This document shows, one piece after another, positions 1-8,936 of a DNA stretch of 64,000 nt. Below the pieces are notes generated by a model. That model made no database searches. It saw only the letters and a list, made by a program, of their open reading frames with translations, and had not been told where the DNA came from. The translations under genes were made by a program, and so were the position numbers. Each line of letters begins with the position of its first letter. Position 1 is the first letter of the stretch. Source of the DNA: Myxacorys chilensis ATA2-1-KO14 (GTDB lineage Bacteria > Cyanobacteriota > Cyanobacteriia > Leptolyngbyales > Leptolyngbyaceae); contig JAHHHP010000012.1 in the NCBI GenBank assembly GCA_019359275.1, positions 1 to 64,000 of the forward strand, given 5' to 3'.

Positions 1-120
1 ATCGTGGGACAGATGTTTGAAGATGAGTATGATTTAGCAATGGCGGTGATCAAAGGCATGGAGATGCGAAGTGAAGCAATGGGCTACGCCCTAGAACGTT
101 TTAAGTTTAATTCCGCCTAG
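1..120 (+). CDS. C-terminal end of an unknown protein (cut by window edge)
   Basis: Frame 1 is open from the first base to a TAG at 118-120 and encodes the last 39 residues of a protein that begins outside the window. The piece is acidic then basic, rich in Met and Glu (it contains DEYDLAMAVIKGME), and reads like an amphipathic helix. I do not recognise the family. No terminator hairpin is evident between this stop and the next gene, which starts about 130 bases later. Confidence 0.5.
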   Translation: MVGQMFEDEYDLAMAVIKGMEMRSEAMGYALERFKFNSA

Positions 121-253
121 CTACTTATCGGTCTACAATTCTCTGGCGGAGGTCGGGCGAGTAGGGTTGCATAATCGCTAGCTTAGAGATGGCACTTTAC
201 ATTACTCTAGCTTGTACCTCATTAGGCTGGAAAAGGCTGTAAGCTGCATAACA

Positions 254-1978
254 ATGGATTCGTTCAATTTAATTACAGAACTAAAAGTCTTAAGTCAGAG
301 GCTACCTATCGAACAATCTTGGCTACTTTTTCTCCAGTTGTTTTGGGTTGGTGCGATTTTTGCTGTTCTTTTTTTACCCGTTAAAAATCGGCTGAACTTC
401 AGTTCTAAAACGCTTAAAATCGGTTTGGTCATAGCGGCATTCGTTCCAATTCTAAATTATTTGTGTTTCGCTATCACTTATCTTACTTCTCCTACATTTG
501 CCGATCCGGCTGAAGCGAATGTTGCATCTGTATCTTGGCTCTTTCAAACCGGGCATCCGCTCTATCCTGCCCTTGATGCCGCAGAGCGTTATATCAATAA
601 TTACGGTTCATGTTTATATATTGTTCAAGGACTATTTCTTAACGTACTTCAACCCAGCTTCTTTAGTGTAAAACTTGCCGGTTGTTTAGCAGGAATATTA
701 AGTTTATTTGTTAGCTTTCTACTGTTTAAACAACGCCTAAACTTTAGTTTAGCAATCTTGGGATGTGGATTGACTAGCTTATGGTTTCTCGCTCTAACCT
801 CGGCAACAGGACTTGTCACATCCTCATTCTGGGTAAGACCTGATTCACTGCTGTTGCTTTGCACAACGGCGGGACTATTTTTAGCGGCATATGGAAACAA
901 ATGGAGCGCTCTCATAGGAAGCGCGATCGCACTCGGCATCAGCACTAATCTTAAAATTACAGCGATGCTTCATTTCTTACCAATTTACGTGTTGCTACTC
1001 CAACGCTTCGGAGTTGGTTGTACCTGTGTTTCCTTCATCGGAGCTGGAGCCGTGGCGCTTGCTCCCTTTATGCTCTACTCAAATGTCTCACTTACTAATT
1101 ATTTAACCTGGCTGCATCAAGTTGGGAATAAAGGGATTAACCCCGAACAGGTGACAAAGAACTTGTTGTGGATGGGATATATCAGTGTGCCAACTGCGAT
1201 CGCGGCGTTGCAACTACTCTGCACAAACGCACGATACTTTCGCCAATGGCTCTGGCAGCACGGAGCATATTTGCTTGTTCTTATTTCTTGTATTGGAGTG
1301 ACTGCGATCGCGGGTGCAACTCGCGGAGCATTAGAGAATAACATGCTTCCGTTTGTTCCGTTATTCATTTATTTGTTAAGCGATTTGATTAATAAGAGTT
1401 TGCAGCCTCATGAGCATAGCCATAAGCAATGGCTTAAATTTGTGACTTCCTTTAGTATCAGTGCTGCATTGGCGTTTATAGTGTCGATTTCTCTCACTGT
1501 GTATTCAACCGAAGTACCGTTATTACGGTTGGTGAATGGAACGAATAATCCTTTGGAGCCTGGCAAAGCAAATCGTGTTGTGCAAGACCTTGAACGAGTG
1601 ATGCAAGTCTACGGAAAAGATGCGGCTAGTGAGAGCCAAGGAATTTCAATGGGCTATGGCTCAAGTTATCCTCTGGCGGCTTACCGACCTGCGTTAGTAT
1701 TTGCAAACAATCCTTATTTGTTAGATTCTGCATCGCTAATGGAAATGCAAGCATCAGGACTCAACAATACGCCTGAGAATACGCTGAACGCTATTAGAAC
1801 ATGCCAAATTCGACGCTGGTTAATTCCTAAAAATGAAAAACCCTTCGAGGTTTACAGCTATTATCCGCCGCTTCAAAAGCTATTCAGCGATCAATTTAAA
1901 CAAGAATTTAAGCAGCGATACGAACGGCAAGAACAAACCGAATTCTATGATATTTGGGTTTGCAAAAAGAAATCGTAG
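254..1978 (+). CDS. Multi-TM glycosyltransferase-like (GT-C type) membrane protein
   Basis: About 574 residues with ten or more hydrophobic segments, one near residues 30-45 and then regularly up to about residue 420, followed by a soluble tail of about 130 residues. The first long extracytoplasmic loop carries an acidic DPAEAN motif followed by WLFQTGHPLYP. That resembles the acidic loop of the dolichyl-phosphate-mannose mannosyltransferase/ArnT group, which transfers sugars from polyprenyl phosphates outside the membrane. The substrate cannot be read from sequence. A TTG at 212 would add 14 residues; ATG 254 is preferred although neither start has a clear Shine-Dalgarno. The gene stands alone, convergent with the next one. 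Confidence 0.6.
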   Translation: MDSFNLITELKVLSQRLPIEQSWLLFLQLFWVGAIFAVLFLPVKNRLNFSSKTLKIGLVIAAFVPILNYLCFAITYLTSPTFADPAEANVASVSWLFQTGHPLYPALDAAERYINNYGSCLYIVQGLFLNVLQPSFFSVKLAGCLAGILSLFVSFLLFKQRLNFSLAILGCGLTSLWFLALTSATGLVTSSFWVRPDSLLLLCTTAGLFLAAYGNKWSALIGSAIALGISTNLKITAMLHFLPIYVLLLQRFGVGCTCVSFIGAGAVALAPFMLYSNVSLTNYLTWLHQVGNKGINPEQVTKNLLWMGYISVPTAIAALQLLCTNARYFRQWLWQHGAYLLVLISCIGVTAIAGATRGALENNMLPFVPLFIYLLSDLINKSLQPHEHSHKQWLKFVTSFSISAALAFIVSISLTVYSTEVPLLRLVNGTNNPLEPGKANRVVQDLERVMQVYGKDAASESQGISMGYGSSYPLAAYRPALVFANNPYLLDSASLMEMQASGLNNTPENTLNAIRTCQIRRWLIPKNEKPFEVYSYYPPLQKLFSDQFKQEFKQRYERQEQTEFYDIWVCKKKS

Positions 1979-2045
1979 AAACATTGCTTAGAATGTTCCT
2001 ACGATTAATTAGTTCTACAATTGATAAATCGTTTGTCGTTATTGC

Positions 2046-2846
2046 TTAGTCAATGTTGATCGACGTTGGAGCAGAGCCACTAGAACTCGCATAACCTGTA
2101 CTAGAAAACGTCTTGCGGAAGTCAGTGTAAAGCTTATCGCGCCACGTGAAGAATGGCTCAAACGTTCCCACATCAGCAATTCCAGAAACACCTTGATCCT
2201 TTAGCCCGTGGGGAATATCTAAATAAGGACCCTTCGGGAATTTGACGTACATCGTCAAACCTGCCACCGCAAAATCTGCCAATGTCGGCTCATCGCCCAG
2301 AAGATAAGGCTGTTCCCGCAAAATAAAACACAGCGCCGTTAGACTATGCTTCAGTTCAGCTTCAGCCTGTTTGACCGCATCGGGTCCCATTCCGACGCCA
2401 AGACCGAGAATACTAAAAAAGTCGCTTGGAATGGAGCCAACCACAGTCTTAAGAATATCCGGGGTGGAATTGGGAAGAACGGCAGTGCGGAAATTTTGAT
2501 TTTTACCAATCGCACCAATTAGGGCCTTACGAGCATTCAGCCCGATCGATTCGTCTGCCCACTGCTCCATTTGTAAACACAAGCCCCTTTGCTTAAGATC
2601 AGAAGGAATGAGGGGCTTTTCAGGATATTTCCGATCGAGGTATTCTGCGATCGCAGTTGAATCTGCAACGATTTCGCTACCATCTTTTAGCACCGGAACT
2701 TGGCGCTGACCTGACATCTGAAATAACTCAATCTGCCCAATACCAGGAGTAACATTGATCTTTCGATATTCCAACCCTTTGTAATCCAAAATCAGCCGGA
2801 TCTTTTCGACATAGTGCGATAGTTCAAACTGATATAACTCAATCAT
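2046..2846 (-). CDS. Glutathione S-transferase family protein
   Basis: A 266-residue soluble protein. Residues 1-75 form a thioredoxin-like GST N-terminal domain: IELYQFELSHYVEKIRLIL at the start with the Ser-containing active-site region, then VPVLKDG (cis-Pro) and ADSTAIAEYLDRKYP, which binds the glutathione gamma-glutamyl group. Residues about 90-240 form the helical C-terminal domain with a typical LADFAVAGL stretch. The family conjugates or reduces electrophiles with glutathione; the actual substrate is unknown. A strong GGAGG lies 9 bases before the ATG. It is divergent from the secreted repeat protein that starts at 3083. Confidence 0.85.
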   Translation of the reverse strand: MIELYQFELSHYVEKIRLILDYKGLEYRKINVTPGIGQIELFQMSGQRQVPVLKDGSEIVADSTAIAEYLDRKYPEKPLIPSDLKQRGLCLQMEQWADESIGLNARKALIGAIGKNQNFRTAVLPNSTPDILKTVVGSIPSDFFSILGLGVGMGPDAVKQAEAELKHSLTALCFILREQPYLLGDEPTLADFAVAGLTMYVKFPKGPYLDIPHGLKDQGVSGIADVGTFEPFFTWRDKLYTDFRKTFSSTGYASSSGSAPTSINID

Positions 2847-3082
2847 TATGAGCCTCCAAGTACAGGTTGCAAGAGAGTAACTAGCTTTCAGCCTAAGTCT
2901 AGATTAACGAAATAACGTCATGCTAGAGCTAAATTTTAGAACCTGCTAAGTCTAATCCAACTGAAGAGAGAGAGCAATTGATTCTAAAGACAGAGAATCT
3001 TCCTACTTGTAGCTCTTACTCTAAAACAGTAACAAAAATTACATTTCACTTAAATTACATATCAAGAATTTTGGAGCGTCTG

Positions 3083-4051
3083 ATGAATTCATTTAATCTG
3101 AAACAAGCTATTGCTCTATTAGGAGCAGCGAGTGCTTCTGCGTTGTTGGGTCTGCCTGTTTTAGCGCAATCTTCAGGAAGCCCCACTCTCAGTCCTAATC
3201 AGTCTGTTCCTAACGAGGCCCCTTCTAACCGCACTCCCTCGAACGGAACGTCCGATCGGTGTGCAGGTTATATCAATGGCGGGATTGGTGGACCTGTGAG
3301 CGGCACCTCAACGACTGGAGATAATTCTTCTACATCTCAATCGACTCAATCTAACAGCACTGGTGCGGCTGTTGGTGATGGTCCGAAAGGAACGACAGGA
3401 CGCCAAGTAACGACGTCTATTGATGCTCAAACTTCTTCAGGTCAGCCGTCTAACAATCAGCAGTCTAACAATACATCGAACAACACGTCGAATTCTATGG
3501 CTTCTGGCTCGACGGATGGTTCTACGGGAGGCGAGTACAGACAGTTTTCGGGTGACAATCCTAGTGCGGCTGTTGCATATCGGGCGAATGGTGTTGCTGG
3601 AACCTCAGGGCGTGAAGTAAGCGCGAATATTGACGCCAACCTAAGACGCGATCGCAACTCGAGTTCGATGAACAACTCAGGTTCGATGAGCAACTTGATG
3701 AGAAGTACTTCAATGAGCAACTCAATGATGGGCAACTCAATGAGAAGTGCTTCGGCAGGCAACTCGACGCAAGGTGAATATAGACAGTTCTCCGGAAATA
3801 ATCCTAGTGCGGCTGTTGCGTATCGGGCAAACGGCCCTGCTGGAACCTCAGGGCGTGAAGCATCGCTGAACATTGATGCGAATCTGCGACGCGATCGCAA
3901 CTCAGGTTCGATGAACACTTCGATGAACGACAGTTCTATGATGAACAACTCAATGAACAACAGTTCTACGATGAACAACAGTTCTATGTCTAATAATTCG
4001 ACGACCTCTAATCAGGCGGCTGCACCGATTCCAGCAGAGTGCTTGCGGTAG
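3083..4051 (+). CDS. Secreted Ser/Asn/Met-rich repeat protein
   Basis: About 322 residues starting at ATG 3083, preceded by GGAG; an upstream in-frame TTG at 2978 lacks a ribosome site and would bury the signal peptide. Residues 1-28 are a classic Sec signal ending LPVLAQ. The rest is low-complexity Ser/Asn/Thr/Met sequence containing two near-identical units of about 40 residues (GEYRQFSG.NPSAAVAYRANG..GTSGRE...NIDANLRRDRNS, encoded at 3530-3664 and 3773-3907) and a diverged third copy before them (GAAVGDGPKGTTGRQ...SIDA). Between the units run Met-Ser-Asn spacers. No domain is recognised; a surface-exposed or periplasmic, intrinsically disordered protein is inferred. A strong hairpin terminator follows. 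Confidence 0.6.
   Translation: MNSFNLKQAIALLGAASASALLGLPVLAQSSGSPTLSPNQSVPNEAPSNRTPSNGTSDRCAGYINGGIGGPVSGTSTTGDNSSTSQSTQSNSTGAAVGDGPKGTTGRQVTTSIDAQTSSGQPSNNQQSNNTSNNTSNSMASGSTDGSTGGEYRQFSGDNPSAAVAYRANGVAGTSGREVSANIDANLRRDRNSSSMNNSGSMSNLMRSTSMSNSMMGNSMRSASAGNSTQGEYRQFSGNNPSAAVAYRANGPAGTSGREASLNIDANLRRDRNSGSMNTSMNDSSMMNNSMNNSSTMNNSSMSNNSTTSNQAAAPIPAECLR
3530..3907 (+). repeat. Two in-gene copies of a 135-bp repeat
   Basis: Units at 3530-3664 and 3773-3907 encode nearly the same 45-residue block and match at most nucleotide positions, separated by a 108-bp Met/Ser/Asn-rich spacer. This is an internal duplication inside the secreted repeat protein. Confidence 0.75.
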
Positions 4052-4081
4052 TGTCTTAGAGAGATAAGACTCTGACAGTGA

Positions 4082-4116
4082 GCGGGGAGATGAATCATTC
4101 TGGTTCATCTCCCCGC
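4082..4116 (+). terminator. Strong hairpin between convergent genes
   Basis: A perfect 13-bp stem (GCGGGGAGATGAA at 4082-4094 against 4104-4116) with a 9-nt loop lies 30 bases after the repeat-protein stop and just before the stop of the convergent ABC permease. A short ATTTTAAT tract follows on the plus strand, so it best serves the plus-strand gene, and it may also stop transcription from the other side. Confidence 0.75.
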
Positions 4117-4137
4117 ATTTTAATGGGTAGCAGATAA

Positions 4138-5163
4138 TTAGTAGCGGATTCGTGGATCAATGTAAGCGTTGATAATGTCGATCGCGATGCTGGCGATCGC
4201 AACGATCGCCGCAAAGAAAACAACAATTCCTTGAACGGTTGGATAATCCCGTTGAGCAATGGCGCGGTAAAGCCGATTAGCAAGTCCGGGCCAAGAAAAT
4301 GTCACTTCTGTAAGAATTGCGCCGCCTAGCATTGCAGCAAGCGTTAATCCTAAAATTGTAATTACCGGAATCAAGGCGTTCTTCAACGCATGGTTAATCA
4401 ATATTTTTGATTCAGGAATTCCTCTCGCTCTCGCGGCTTCAACATATTCTGCTTGCAGAGTCTGTCTCAAATTAACCCGAACAATTCGCTCAAAAATTCC
4501 ACTAATCAGAACGCCTAATGTAATGGCTGGTAGTGCGAGATAGTACAGTGCGGTAAAAAATCCAGCGATGTTTCCACTCAGCAAGCTATCGATCGTATAT
4601 AGCCCTGTTAGTCCTTCAGGCGCAGAAATGGTCACTGGAAACCTAGTACCTAAAGGGAACCAACCCAACTGCACTGAGAAAACTAACTGCAGCAGCATTC
4701 CAAACCAAAACATTGGAATAGAATAAGTCACGATGCCAAACAGCCGTCCTCCTGCATCGAGCGCTGTATTAGGACGCGAGGCAGAAATAGCGCCAACAGT
4801 AATTCCCACAATCAGCGCGATCGCCATACTTACGATCGCGAGTTCAACCGTCGCCGGAAAGAACTTCGTAATAATTTCCCAAACGCTCTGCCCCTGCGTT
4901 GTCAGCGATTTACCCAAGTCGAAACGCAACAGCGATCCCATGTAGTCGAAATACTGAAGTAGCAGTGATTTATTTAATCCCAACTGCTCTCGCAAGGCAT
5001 CTTTTGCTGCTTGAGGGGCACGAGGACCCAAGAGAGCGTCGATTGGGTCTCCAGGTGTCGCTCTAAGCAACAAGAACACCAGCGTGGTGATCAGCCACAG
5101 CATCAGCGGAGCCAGCATCAGGCGCGTCAGAATATAGTAACGGAGGGAGCTTGAACGAGACAT
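4138..5163 (-). CDS. ABC transporter permease, DppB/OppB type
   Basis: A 341-residue inner-membrane permease of the peptide/nickel (dipeptide, oligopeptide) uptake family. It starts with the family-typical RYYILTRL...LITTLVFLLLRATPGDP, has about six TM helices, and carries the conserved coupling loop around residues 235-265 (EYVEAARARGIPESKILINHALKNA, the EAA region that contacts the ATPase). Length is normal for DppB. The partner permease DppC, the ATPases and the binding protein are not in this window, so the gene is an orphan here, as is common for cyanobacterial peptide transporters. Confidence 0.85.
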   Translation of the reverse strand: MSRSSSLRYYILTRLMLAPLMLWLITTLVFLLLRATPGDPIDALLGPRAPQAAKDALREQLGLNKSLLLQYFDYMGSLLRFDLGKSLTTQGQSVWEIITKFFPATVELAIVSMAIALIVGITVGAISASRPNTALDAGGRLFGIVTYSIPMFWFGMLLQLVFSVQLGWFPLGTRFPVTISAPEGLTGLYTIDSLLSGNIAGFFTALYYLALPAITLGVLISGIFERIVRVNLRQTLQAEYVEAARARGIPESKILINHALKNALIPVITILGLTLAAMLGGAILTEVTFSWPGLANRLYRAIAQRDYPTVQGIVVFFAAIVAIASIAIDIINAYIDPRIRY

Positions 5164-5458
5164 AAGCGCACGAGAAGTTTTTTAGAAATCGGTTAGACGG
5201 TTGAAGAAGGGTACAGTTCCCCATCCCTTTAAAGTTGATCTAGATTGAAACCTACATCTTTTCATAAAATCTCAGCTTTTTTGATTTGGCTGTAAGTGAT
5301 GCGATCGCGCCCTCTGTGGGCATTACTGAAGGGTAGGAGTCAAGATCCGCGTAGGCATAAAAGTCTGAGCGATCCGATGGGCAATACTCCAAGTTGGTTT
5401 TGCTCATCTTACAGGACAAAACGGTCGGCACACCTCATAAACTGATGCTGAGATAGAC

Positions 5459-6913
5459 ATGAGTACAACGTCAGACAATCAGAGCAACTATCCTGCTGAC
5501 GCAATGGGCGTGCAGGCGCTACCAGAGGAGGCCAAGCCGCCTGAGCATGTGGCACAGAGCAGTTCTGTCAAAACCGCATCGGAAAACAGTTCCATTTCGC
5601 AACACTCTGACCTTGAACAAAAGACTCAACCCTCGCAAGAAATTCTCTATCAATTCTTACTAGAGATTGTTAAAAAATGGCCTCCTGAAGAAGTTTTATT
5701 AGAGTTTAAGCGGCTCTTTTTCTGTCAAGTTGGCTCGACAAGCTCACACACGGTTCAGGCCGTATACGAGCTTGTTCTTAAGAATGACGAAACGGAGTTT
5801 AGAAATACGCTGAAGCGCTGTTGTTACATTCTAGTAAACAACTGGGATGCAGCACGGCACTACAAGTCGATTCAAGACTTGGTTCAACTCTTCAAGGCTT
5901 CTACGCGCCAACAGCAAACGATTTCTCCAACCTTAAAACGGTTAAAGGACTGGGTTACCAACTTTAGTCTAAGTAAAGATTACGAGGACTTAAAGTTATT
6001 TGCTTCAAGATATGACGAACAGCAAAATACTCAGGAACGTTGGACAAATCGGTATGTATCGTATCTATTAGTTCCTCAATTTATTGATCTACAGAATCCA
6101 GTTGAGCAACGAGAAGCAGCAAGAGCATTAGCAAAACGTTTAAAGGAGCGATTTAAGTTTGATTTGGCAATGTATATTGTTAAGTCCCAAACGGCGAGAA
6201 GCCCCGAAAGAGTTCCTAAAAATCCTACCGAATTAGGTGAAAATGCTCTGCTCTTAATAAAAACAATTGTTGCAAAGCGAGGGCGATTTAGCTATGCTAA
6301 TTTAGCAAATATTTTTCTTAAGCAAACTCAGCACTTAAGCTATCAAGAGTTTAAGAAGAGTCTACAGAAGTACCTAATTTTCTCAACCGAAAAAAGCGCA
6401 TTTGCAGAAGTATTACAAAGTAGATTAGCAGAGAAACTCGATGCGCTTTATTCAGACTATGATGAAGAACTAATCAATGACGCGTTAATTCTTAGAACGT
6501 GCAATCGAATCATTGAGTACCTTACCACTGAAAATAAGCAAGACCCATCTTCGCTCTTTATTCTTTTGCTTTCTCTAGGCAATCCGATGACCTTGGTGAT
6601 TTTGCTTCTCAAGCTTATTCTAGTTTGTAGAAATTCTCGAACTCACCTTGAAGCAAGGGTTGCAGAGCTGATTCGATACTACGAAGACTATCCAGAAGAG
6701 GAGTGCCGATGGATTGTCAATTTTCTAGAGATCTTTAATGTAACATTTACTATTTACGCAGAAAACGTTAATTACAATTTGGTCAAGATGGACGAGTCGA
6801 ACCCATCGGTTCAGACAGATGTGGCGTTGGATGATTACCGGATTTTTGCACAAACAAAGTCAACTCCTGTTCTAGAAAATTCTGTTCTGGAAAGCAATAA
6901 CGATCGCGAATAA
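5459..6913 (+). CDS. Uncharacterised conserved helical protein
   Basis: 484 residues. Residues 1-60 are disordered and rich in Ser/Gln/Glu; residues about 65-450 are almost entirely predicted amphipathic helix, with no TM segment, signal peptide or recognised catalytic motif. A block near residues 250-300 (LGENALLLIKTIVAKRGRFSYANLANIFLKQT...) looks like the most conserved part. Two hydrophobic stretches near residues 360-385 (SLFILLLSLGNPMTLVILLLKLILV) could be buried helices or a membrane contact. The gene stands alone, with about 295 bases of unremarkable spacer upstream. No function is assigned. Confidence 0.55.
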   Translation: MSTTSDNQSNYPADAMGVQALPEEAKPPEHVAQSSSVKTASENSSISQHSDLEQKTQPSQEILYQFLLEIVKKWPPEEVLLEFKRLFFCQVGSTSSHTVQAVYELVLKNDETEFRNTLKRCCYILVNNWDAARHYKSIQDLVQLFKASTRQQQTISPTLKRLKDWVTNFSLSKDYEDLKLFASRYDEQQNTQERWTNRYVSYLLVPQFIDLQNPVEQREAARALAKRLKERFKFDLAMYIVKSQTARSPERVPKNPTELGENALLLIKTIVAKRGRFSYANLANIFLKQTQHLSYQEFKKSLQKYLIFSTEKSAFAEVLQSRLAEKLDALYSDYDEELINDALILRTCNRIIEYLTTENKQDPSSLFILLLSLGNPMTLVILLLKLILVCRNSRTHLEARVAELIRYYEDYPEEECRWIVNFLEIFNVTFTIYAENVNYNLVKMDESNPSVQTDVALDDYRIFAQTKSTPVLENSVLESNNDRE

Positions 6914-7028
6914 ATCGTAAGTTCTTCTAAGGCAGTTACTATTGATGAACCTTAAGAGAAACCTAAAACAATCAGTAGCGCAAACCAGTAGCGCAAAGAA
7001 TTCTATCTTGAACTACAAAGTAAGGAGG

Positions 7029-7967
7029 CTAAAGTTGCTGTCTTTCGTCAATGATCACGAGTCCTGCTCCAAGGGTTTCGGCTAACGTATTAACCAAACG
7101 GTAAAGGGCAACTGTGCTTAGAACTTGGGCAGGTGGGAAATGTTGTCCTAAGATTGCGATCGCAGTTGCTTCAAAAATTCCAACTCCTCCAGGCAAACCC
7201 GGAATGATGAACCCCATCAGCCACGCCCAAGTAAATGAGCCGACGAGAAGTGGAAACTGGTCTACTCTAACAGGGGCGATTGCGAGGAACGTAGCGATAA
7301 ATCCAAGCGATCGCAGGAGCAGAAATCCGATTTCTCCAAATAATGGCCGTACTGGATATTGTCGAATCCGAGGTGGAGCAGAATTGAGCGAGGTTTTTTT
7401 AAGCTTCGCCACTCGTTGCAGCAAAATATTGATAAACCGTGGATGCACAACGCTCAGAGTTCCAATCAAAAGAACAACTTGCACAAGGGGCGCAAATCTA
7501 TGAATATCGAGCTGAGAGAAACTAACCAGTCCTACAATAGAAGCGGCAGCGACCATCAGCAGAGGCTCTAGCAAGACGCTCAACGTCGCAACTTCTACCG
7601 CGATGCTCGCCTTCTTGGCCGCCGAAATTCGTCCGTAGAAATGCCAGACGTTTCCAGGTAAATATTTGGCAAGATTCGTTTTGAGATAAACCTGCACTCC
7701 CCACGCACCGCTCACGGGCTGCCTCAGCTCCCGCAAGATCCACGTCCAGACATAACCTGTGAACATATGGGCAAATAGTGTAATCCCGGTTGCGATCGCT
7801 AAACTCGCCCAGCCCGCTTTTTCAATCCGAATTTGAGCAACTTCTTGCCAATGATTGTTTAGCGTTCTTGTCAAGAAATATAACACTGCGCCAATGATTA
7901 GCCAGCGTATTCCGGTTTTGAATTGAGGTTGACTGACCCAAGCGAGCCGCGATCGCAGATCTTTCAT
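7029..7967 (-). CDS. YbhN/LPG-synthase-TM family membrane protein
   Basis: 312 residues with about seven to eight TM helices. It matches the flippase-like integral membrane family related to the N-terminal part of lysylphosphatidylglycerol synthase (MprF, UPF0104): YLKTNLAKYLPGNVWHF near residue 100, and a C-terminal GFIIPGLPGGVGIFEATAIAIL followed by ALYRLVNTLAETLGA. Members move lipids or isoprenoid-linked substrates across the inner membrane; the soluble aminoacyl transfer domain of MprF is absent. The gene stands alone and its substrate cannot be told from sequence. Confidence 0.8.
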   Translation of the reverse strand: MKDLRSRLAWVSQPQFKTGIRWLIIGAVLYFLTRTLNNHWQEVAQIRIEKAGWASLAIATGITLFAHMFTGYVWTWILRELRQPVSGAWGVQVYLKTNLAKYLPGNVWHFYGRISAAKKASIAVEVATLSVLLEPLLMVAAASIVGLVSFSQLDIHRFAPLVQVVLLIGTLSVVHPRFINILLQRVAKLKKTSLNSAPPRIRQYPVRPLFGEIGFLLLRSLGFIATFLAIAPVRVDQFPLLVGSFTWAWLMGFIIPGLPGGVGIFEATAIAILGQHFPPAQVLSTVALYRLVNTLAETLGAGLVIIDERQQL

Positions 7968-8363
7968 AGCGTCCCATCAGGTTTGCTCCGATCTAACCTT
8001 AAGTCACAATGGGAACCTTTCACCGCAGGCATCGTGCTCCTTGGGACTTTACAAACCGAACTTCTCTAAAGCTCGCTGCAATCGGTTGCTGCCGTTTTGC
8101 GATCGTTAATCTCTGTCCGAAGTTAGAATCTCTCTACCCACCATCTTCTAGAGAATGGAACCTACGTTAGAGGCGTACCTTGTCTCTGGCTTTGTACTGT
8201 TGATACGCGAATGACAACTGACGCAAATAAGGTTTCGGCTTCTAGGCTGTTTTGGCTTATCAAGTTGGAGCCAAATTTTCCTTGAAAGGGGAATTTGACC
8301 CGTCACTGTCTATGTAGAAGTTTTAAGCCCAATCACTAAGGCTTAAATTAGCAGGAGCAGCGT
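7968..8363. other. Intergenic region with hairpin before the 8364 gene
   Basis: A 396-bp spacer between divergently oriented genes. An 8-bp hairpin (TTTAAGCC at 8322-8329 against 8340-8347) sits just upstream of an AGGAG ribosome site at 8353-8357. It may shape the leader of the lipoprotein operon. No open reading frame with a start signal, tRNA or repeat is seen in the rest. Confidence 0.4.
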
Positions 8364-8903
8364 ATGCAAAGACTAGCAGAATTTCTGAAAAAAGTAAGAG
8401 TAGGACAGTTCTTAGTAACCGTTTTCGCAGGATTTATCTTGCTATTAAACACGGCTTGTAGCAATGAAACTGCTCAGGGTGCACGTCCAAACAATCTGCC
8501 TGTTCAGATGGGAGGCAACAACAACCCTCACACCAAGAATGGAGACGGATATACAAACTACAGAATGTCTACTGATCCTAAAGTAAACGGTAAGCCTCAA
8601 TCGAACTTGCCTTCCGATCGCTTGATTGCAAGTACCTCGATTAAGAGTAACTCTTCAGATTTACTTTATCCAGGAGATCGAACCTCTGAATCTAGTAATC
8701 CAGACATTGGCTACAGAACCCCGAAAAAATTGTCAGGTTTGCCAAACGACAAGCAACCGATGCTTGAGCGCAGCAACCCCGATGCAAAAATTTTAGAGCG
8801 AGTTGGTGAAGCCTTCAAAGATGCCTCTACATTTTTAGAGAAGACGGCAGAGGAAGGTTCTGCTCGTCCTGAAGCCAAGGCAAATCCAGCAATTGGTCAG
8901 TAA
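8364..8903 (+). CDS. Small lipoprotein-like protein, first of a pair
   Basis: 179 residues. A basic N-terminus and one hydrophobic segment end in LLLNTACSNE near residue 30, which looks like a lipobox although Asn at -3 is atypical. The mature part is hydrophilic and low in complexity, with Asn/Pro/Ser-rich stretches and a helical tail (ERVGEAFKDASTFLEKTAEE). The first 35 residues parallel those of the next gene (EFLKKVRVGQFLVTVFAGFILLLNTACS versus SFIKSIRLRQVLTAFLMGAVLLFNTACS), so the two are paralogues with different bodies. This may be the cyanobacterial DUF6658 group; I have not verified that. A clean AGGAG precedes the ATG. Confidence 0.6.
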   Translation: MQRLAEFLKKVRVGQFLVTVFAGFILLLNTACSNETAQGARPNNLPVQMGGNNNPHTKNGDGYTNYRMSTDPKVNGKPQSNLPSDRLIASTSIKSNSSDLLYPGDRTSESSNPDIGYRTPKKLSGLPNDKQPMLERSNPDAKILERVGEAFKDASTFLEKTAEEGSARPEAKANPAIGQ

Positions 8904-8936
8904 ACCGCTATCACTTGAAATTACACGGAGAATCTT

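Noticed and set aside
3457-3978. Long minus-strand frame of 173 codons
   Set aside because: It is the antisense of the Met/Ser/Asn repeats; its product is a monotonous Ile/Glu/Leu string and there is no ribosome site.
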